Positions 62,020 through 64,000 of a stretch of DNA of 64,000 bases are shown here, in pieces (position 1 is the stretch's first letter; every line of letters starts with the position of its first letter). Location: assembly GCA_016124855.1 (NCBI GenBank), contig WGMX01000014.1, positions 186,001-250,000 of the forward strand. The letters are read 5' to 3'. This DNA is from Anaerolineaceae bacterium. GTDB taxonomy: Bacteria > Chloroflexota > Anaerolineae > Aggregatilineales > Phototrophicaceae. Under the pieces are notes generated by a model that searched no databases, was not told the origin of the DNA, and saw nothing but the letters and a program-made list of their open reading frames with translations. The position numbers and the translations under genes were made by a program.

Positions 62020-62612
62020 TCACCACCACCAACACTACCCACACCAGTTTGTGAAGCATCAGAACCACGCGATTGCATAACGAAGCCGATGCTACCATCA
62101 GGCGCTTGTACGGCGTTATATACCGTTGAGGATTTACCATACTGAAAGCTAACCGAACGGTTGCCATTTGCGTCTGTAACCCCTTCTCCGTTGATTAACC
62201 GTCCAAGCTGGCGACTTAACATCTCACGGGGTACGCCAATTGTCGGATTGAAAACCACCTTATCCCAAGCGCTGTCAATGGCGAGTGTTGCGCTGGCTTC
62301 GGCCTCAAGATTTGATTGCTGCATCTGTGAGAACACATCAGCCTGTTTTTGTTGGAGAGAGCTATTGAACTGCTGCGCTTCCAACTCATTGAAGTTAGCC
62401 ATGCCGTCCAATTGTTCCCGCAGCGCCTTAGCTCTCGCCATTTGATCTTGTGCTTGTTTCGCGCTTGATACAGGCGAGTTCTCAAGTTCATTGATTTGCT
62501 TCTGAATTGCTGCCATGTCACTACGGCGTTTTTCACCATACGCGCCTTCACGCTCGATACGATTTTGTAGGAGAAGTGCGTTACCTTTGGCGAACCGATC
62601 ATTGTTTGTCAT
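62016..62612 (-). CDS. Gln/Ala-rich coiled-coil protein
   Basis: 198 residues. About 115 residues form a charged helical coiled coil (QKQINELENSPVSSAKQAQD, ARAKALREQLDGMANFNELE). A compact C-terminal part follows (VFNPTIGVPREMLSRQLG) and a Gly/Ser tail. There is no signal peptide. A scaffold or structural role is possible, but there is no family match. It is coupled to the downstream gene by an ATGA overlap. Confidence 0.6.
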   Translation of the reverse strand: MTNNDRFAKGNALLLQNRIEREGAYGEKRRSDMAAIQKQINELENSPVSSAKQAQDQMARAKALREQLDGMANFNELEAQQFNSSLQQKQADVFSQMQQSNLEAEASATLAIDSAWDKVVFNPTIGVPREMLSRQLGRLINGEGVTDANGNRSVSFQYGKSSTVYNAVQAPDGSIGFVMQSRGSDASQTGVGSVGGGE

Positions 62613-62633
62613 GTGATTTGTGTCCTCTACTGG

Positions 62634-62891
62634 TTAAGCTAATACGAATTGACGATATTCGATGACTGGGTTGAAGCTAACGATTGAATTGGGGATATGA
62701 ACTGTATAGATTTGTCCGTTGATATTGATCGTTTGACCGGGGATTAGAGACTTGAACGCATAAGCGGCTTTATCATCTTCTGCCCAGTCACTACGACTAT
62801 TCCCCGGTTCGGTTTGACCGTCGAATAAGGCAACCAACGCGGCCTTGAATTCGTTGGGGTTGAAGTTTGTTGGTGCGATGTACGTTGTCAT
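62634..62891 (-). CDS. small hypothetical protein
   Basis: 85 residues, ATG at 62891 (MTTYIAPTNFNPNEFKAALV). It is soluble and beta-rich at the C terminus (TININGQIYTVHIPNSIVSF). No family is recognised. It is 21 bases upstream of the coiled-coil gene in the same direction. Confidence 0.5.
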   Translation of the reverse strand: MTTYIAPTNFNPNEFKAALVALFDGQTEPGNSRSDWAEDDKAAYAFKSLIPGQTININGQIYTVHIPNSIVSFNPVIEYRQFVLA

Positions 62892-62933
62892 TTGAGTTTG
62901 TTCTTTCCGCCACTAATCAATGTGGCATTAGTA

Positions 62934-63202
62934 GTGTTCAATATAGTATTTTGAACACCCAGTTACTTAGATTTCTTCCCTCAGAACTGTTCAATATAAG
63001 CAGTTACCTTATTTTGAACGTTCGTCAGTGATTAGCTTGATAGCTGCTTGTGCTGTACCTATGGACACTTTTGCTAATGCTGCTACCTGACGAACTGAGA
63101 GTTTCAATTCGGGGTCATTAGTAGTTATCCAATCGGCAGTAGATAACAGCTTCTTACTGAGTTTTTCCCTACCAGACTGTTCAATATAAGTATTTTGAAC
63201 AC
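62934..63202. repeat. three copies of a TGTTCAA/TTGAACA inverted repeat
   Basis: Copy 1 is at 62934-62958 (GTGTTCAA, 9-bp gap, TTGAACAC). Copy 2 is at 62988-63019, interrupted by extra bases and spanning the stop codon of the HTH gene. Copy 3 is at 63178-63202, inside that gene. The common core is TGTTCAATATA(A)GTATTTTG. They look like binding sites of a dimeric regulator. Confidence 0.75.
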
Positions 63203-63401
63203 TTGGTTGAGGGATATTCTGTTGTGGTAATGTTTGAGTTGGGGATGTTTGAAGGTGTACTAGGATTTGGTTTAGTACAACCGTTTGGGTATTGATCGCT
63301 GTGAGTATTGCCAGCGTGTCGAAGTGGTCTAACTCTGAATTTTCAATCAGAGTGCTAACTAGATCGTCCGCGCTGAATTGTTGGCGCGAACGTGTGGTCA
63401 T
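63009..63401 (-). CDS. HTH protein with binding-site-like repeats in and around its gene
   Basis: 130 residues, ATG at 63401. The C-terminal 45 residues form a helix-turn-helix (LKLSVRQVAALAKVSIGTAQ followed by AAIKLITDERSK). The middle has a linker rich in Gln/Pro (TSPTQTLPQQNIPQPSVQNT). The N-terminal part is helical. The gene contains one of the TGTTCAA palindromes and its 3' end carries a second, so autoregulation or a partition/replication role is plausible. It is transcribed just after the 61-residue gene. Confidence 0.6.
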   Translation of the reverse strand: MTTRSRQQFSADDLVSTLIENSELDHFDTLAILTAINTQTVVLNQILVHLQTSPTQTLPQQNIPQPSVQNTYIEQSGREKLSKKLLSTADWITTNDPELKLSVRQVAALAKVSIGTAQAAIKLITDERSK

Positions 63402-63412
63402 GGTGTTAGCGC

Positions 63413-63595
63413 CTAAATCATGTCGTCAAGTTGTGACTGACGTTTGAGAGCGAGATATTCGCGCCGCTGCTGTTCGTACAAAGACTTCAAATGAGCGACT
63501 TCTTTAGCCGTTCCAGTACCAGACGCAAGTAGTTTCTTAAGTCGATACTTGGTTTGTGCGGCGCGTGTATTGATAGTCTTTAGTGGGGTAGTCAT
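63413..63595 (-). CDS. small basic helical protein, first gene of the right operon
   Basis: 60 residues from the ATG at 63595, with AAGGAGG five bases upstream, the best ribosome site in this region. It is helical and basic (TRAAQTKYRLKKLLASGTGT, LKSLYEQQRREYLALKRQSQ). No family is recognised. It begins the leftward operon that runs to the primase and helicase. Confidence 0.6.
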   Translation of the reverse strand: MTTPLKTINTRAAQTKYRLKKLLASGTGTAKEVAHLKSLYEQQRREYLALKRQSQLDDMI

Positions 63596-63660
63596 TTTCA
63601 CCTCCTTATGTTTTATCACTATATATAATTATCTCATATTTTTATCATTCTGTCTACAGT

Positions 63661-63693
63661 TTATAACAGTATTATAACCAACTTATAACCGTC
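63661..63693. repeat. three phased 11-bp repeats
   Basis: TTATAAC starts at 63661, 63672 and 63683, giving 11-base units TTATAACAGTA, TTATAACCAAC and TTATAACCGTC. They lie in the AT-rich spacer between the leftward operon and the rightward promoter, in phase with the DNA helix. Confidence 0.8.
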
Positions 63694-63738
63694 ATGTTAC
63701 ATAAAAGCGTGGTATGATGGTTCACCATTTTCCAATAC

Positions 63739-63767
63739 TTGACACAATCCATGTATTATGGTAAAAT
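63739..63767 (+). promoter_or_regulatory. strong consensus promoter
   Basis: TTGACA (63739-63744), a 17-bp spacer and TAAAAT (63762-63767) give a near-consensus sigma-70 promoter pointing right. The predicted start is about 63774. Confidence 0.7.
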
Positions 63768-63773
63768 AACATA

Positions 63774-63910
63774 TAGTGAGTGCGTGATGCGATGAGTGCT
63801 TGGGTAACTCCTGCCCCGGCGCTCGAATAATTGAATAAACCTGTTAGCTCTTTAAGACCGACTAACAGTTTATTATGGACTTCCAGTTTCTTCGGCTGGA
63901 AGTCTTTTTT
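63774..63910 (+). ncRNA. putative short structured transcript with terminator
   Basis: About 135 bases run from the consensus promoter to a terminator. They hold a 7-bp stem CTGTTAG/CTAACAG (63841-63847 with 63862-63868) and no gene longer than a 12-codon frame (63792-63830, MSAWVTPAPALE). It may be a small RNA, for example a copy-number or antisense control RNA, or an attenuator leader for genes to the right. I recognise no known RNA family. Confidence 0.4.
63878..63910 (+). terminator. rho-independent terminator
   Basis: A perfect 9-bp stem GACTTCCAG/CTGGAAGTC with a nine-base loop (TTTCTTCGG) is followed by six T residues at 63905-63910. Confidence 0.88.
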
Positions 63911-64000
63911 ATTTACCTAGTCACAGTGACCGACATTCAGGTACTACGATCAGTAACATTATCAGCAATCAGAGGATTAGGACGAAATAGTTGAGGAATA

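Noticed and set aside
63792..63830. 12-codon leader peptide gene
   Set aside because: Open frame is real but there is no ribosome site and chance frames of this size are common; kept only as a possibility within the short transcript.
63500..64000. Right attachment site repeating the 3' end of tRNA-Glu
   Set aside because: No copy of the T-arm/acceptor sequence was found before the window end.

Overview
The window reads as a piece of a bacterial chromosome, most likely a Chloroflexota (Anaerolineae-like) genome of moderate GC. This is inferred from gene style: Thr/Pro-rich lipoproteins with LysM, SH3 and CARDB domains, response regulators fused to class III nucleotide cyclases, a CdaA/CdaR c-di-AMP pair, 7-deep stacks of two-component proteins, and no outer-membrane/LPS genes. 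It is not proven by a marker gene. The right third (about 45.3 kb to the end) is a different kind of DNA: an integrated mobile element.

Region 1 (1-33.4 kb) is mostly core genome. It holds a radical SAM/membrane protein/methyltransferase operon cut by the left edge, an AlbA_2/RecG-like regulator, a membrane histidine kinase coupled to a HEAT-repeat protein, murI, a class I glutamine amidotransferase-like hydrolase, rplS, an SGNH-type protein, a NUDIX hydrolase, a LysM lipoprotein, a receiver-kinase hybrid, uppP, an MFS exporter, an FAD monooxygenase, a Gfo/Idh/MocA dehydrogenase with a TIM-barrel isomerase, an SH3/CARDB lipoprotein, a 1157-residue degenerate-receiver scaffold ending in an IS200-transposase-like domain, polA, argF, a TPR protein, cdaA-cdaR and der.

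Region 2 (33.9-45.2 kb) is the most interesting chromosomal stretch: a bacterial microcompartment (BMC) locus. After a receiver-GAF-cyclase (minus strand) and two tandem signal peptidases come a zinc-ribbon protein, a BMC-T shell protein and a BMC-P vertex protein. A signalling trio follows (receiver, receiver-adenylate cyclase, soluble histidine kinase), then a PduP/EutE-type acylating aldehyde dehydrogenase with an N-terminal encapsulation-like helix, a D-galactonate-dehydratase-type enolase-superfamily enzyme, a second BMC-T, a SAM methyltransferase and a class II aldolase. The genes are packed with 4-nt overlaps or gaps near 10 nt. No hexamer BMC-H, phosphotransacylase or alcohol dehydrogenase is present here. 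My reading (inference) is a metabolosome in which a sugar acid is dehydrated, the keto-deoxy acid or a derived sugar phosphate is cleaved by the aldolase, and the resulting aldehyde is oxidised inside the shell, with cAMP/two-component control built into the operon.

Region 3 (45.29-64.0 kb, open on the right) is an integrative element inserted at tRNA-Glu(TTC). A large serine recombinase reads out of the element into the antisense strand of the tRNA and stops at its anticodon. Next come a membrane protein with three tandem small paralogues ending in CPxCGKP-like motifs, two zinc-finger proteins, a PAPS-reductase-like ATPase, a minus-strand cluster of virion/appendage-like proteins (collagen-like protein and DUF4082 protein sharing one N-terminal module, plus a 32-residue membrane peptide), a holin-like membrane protein, an XRE repressor with a divergent operator region and a small early operon. 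A 1-kb AT-rich noncoding region follows with a 39-bp direct repeat pair, then a helicase and an AEP-type primase and six small genes. The last 400 bp carry phased 11-bp repeats, a strong promoter and a terminated short transcript without a clear gene. No capsid, portal, terminase or relaxase is visible, so the element could be a satellite, a plasmid-like integrative element, or a phage whose remaining genes lie outside the window.
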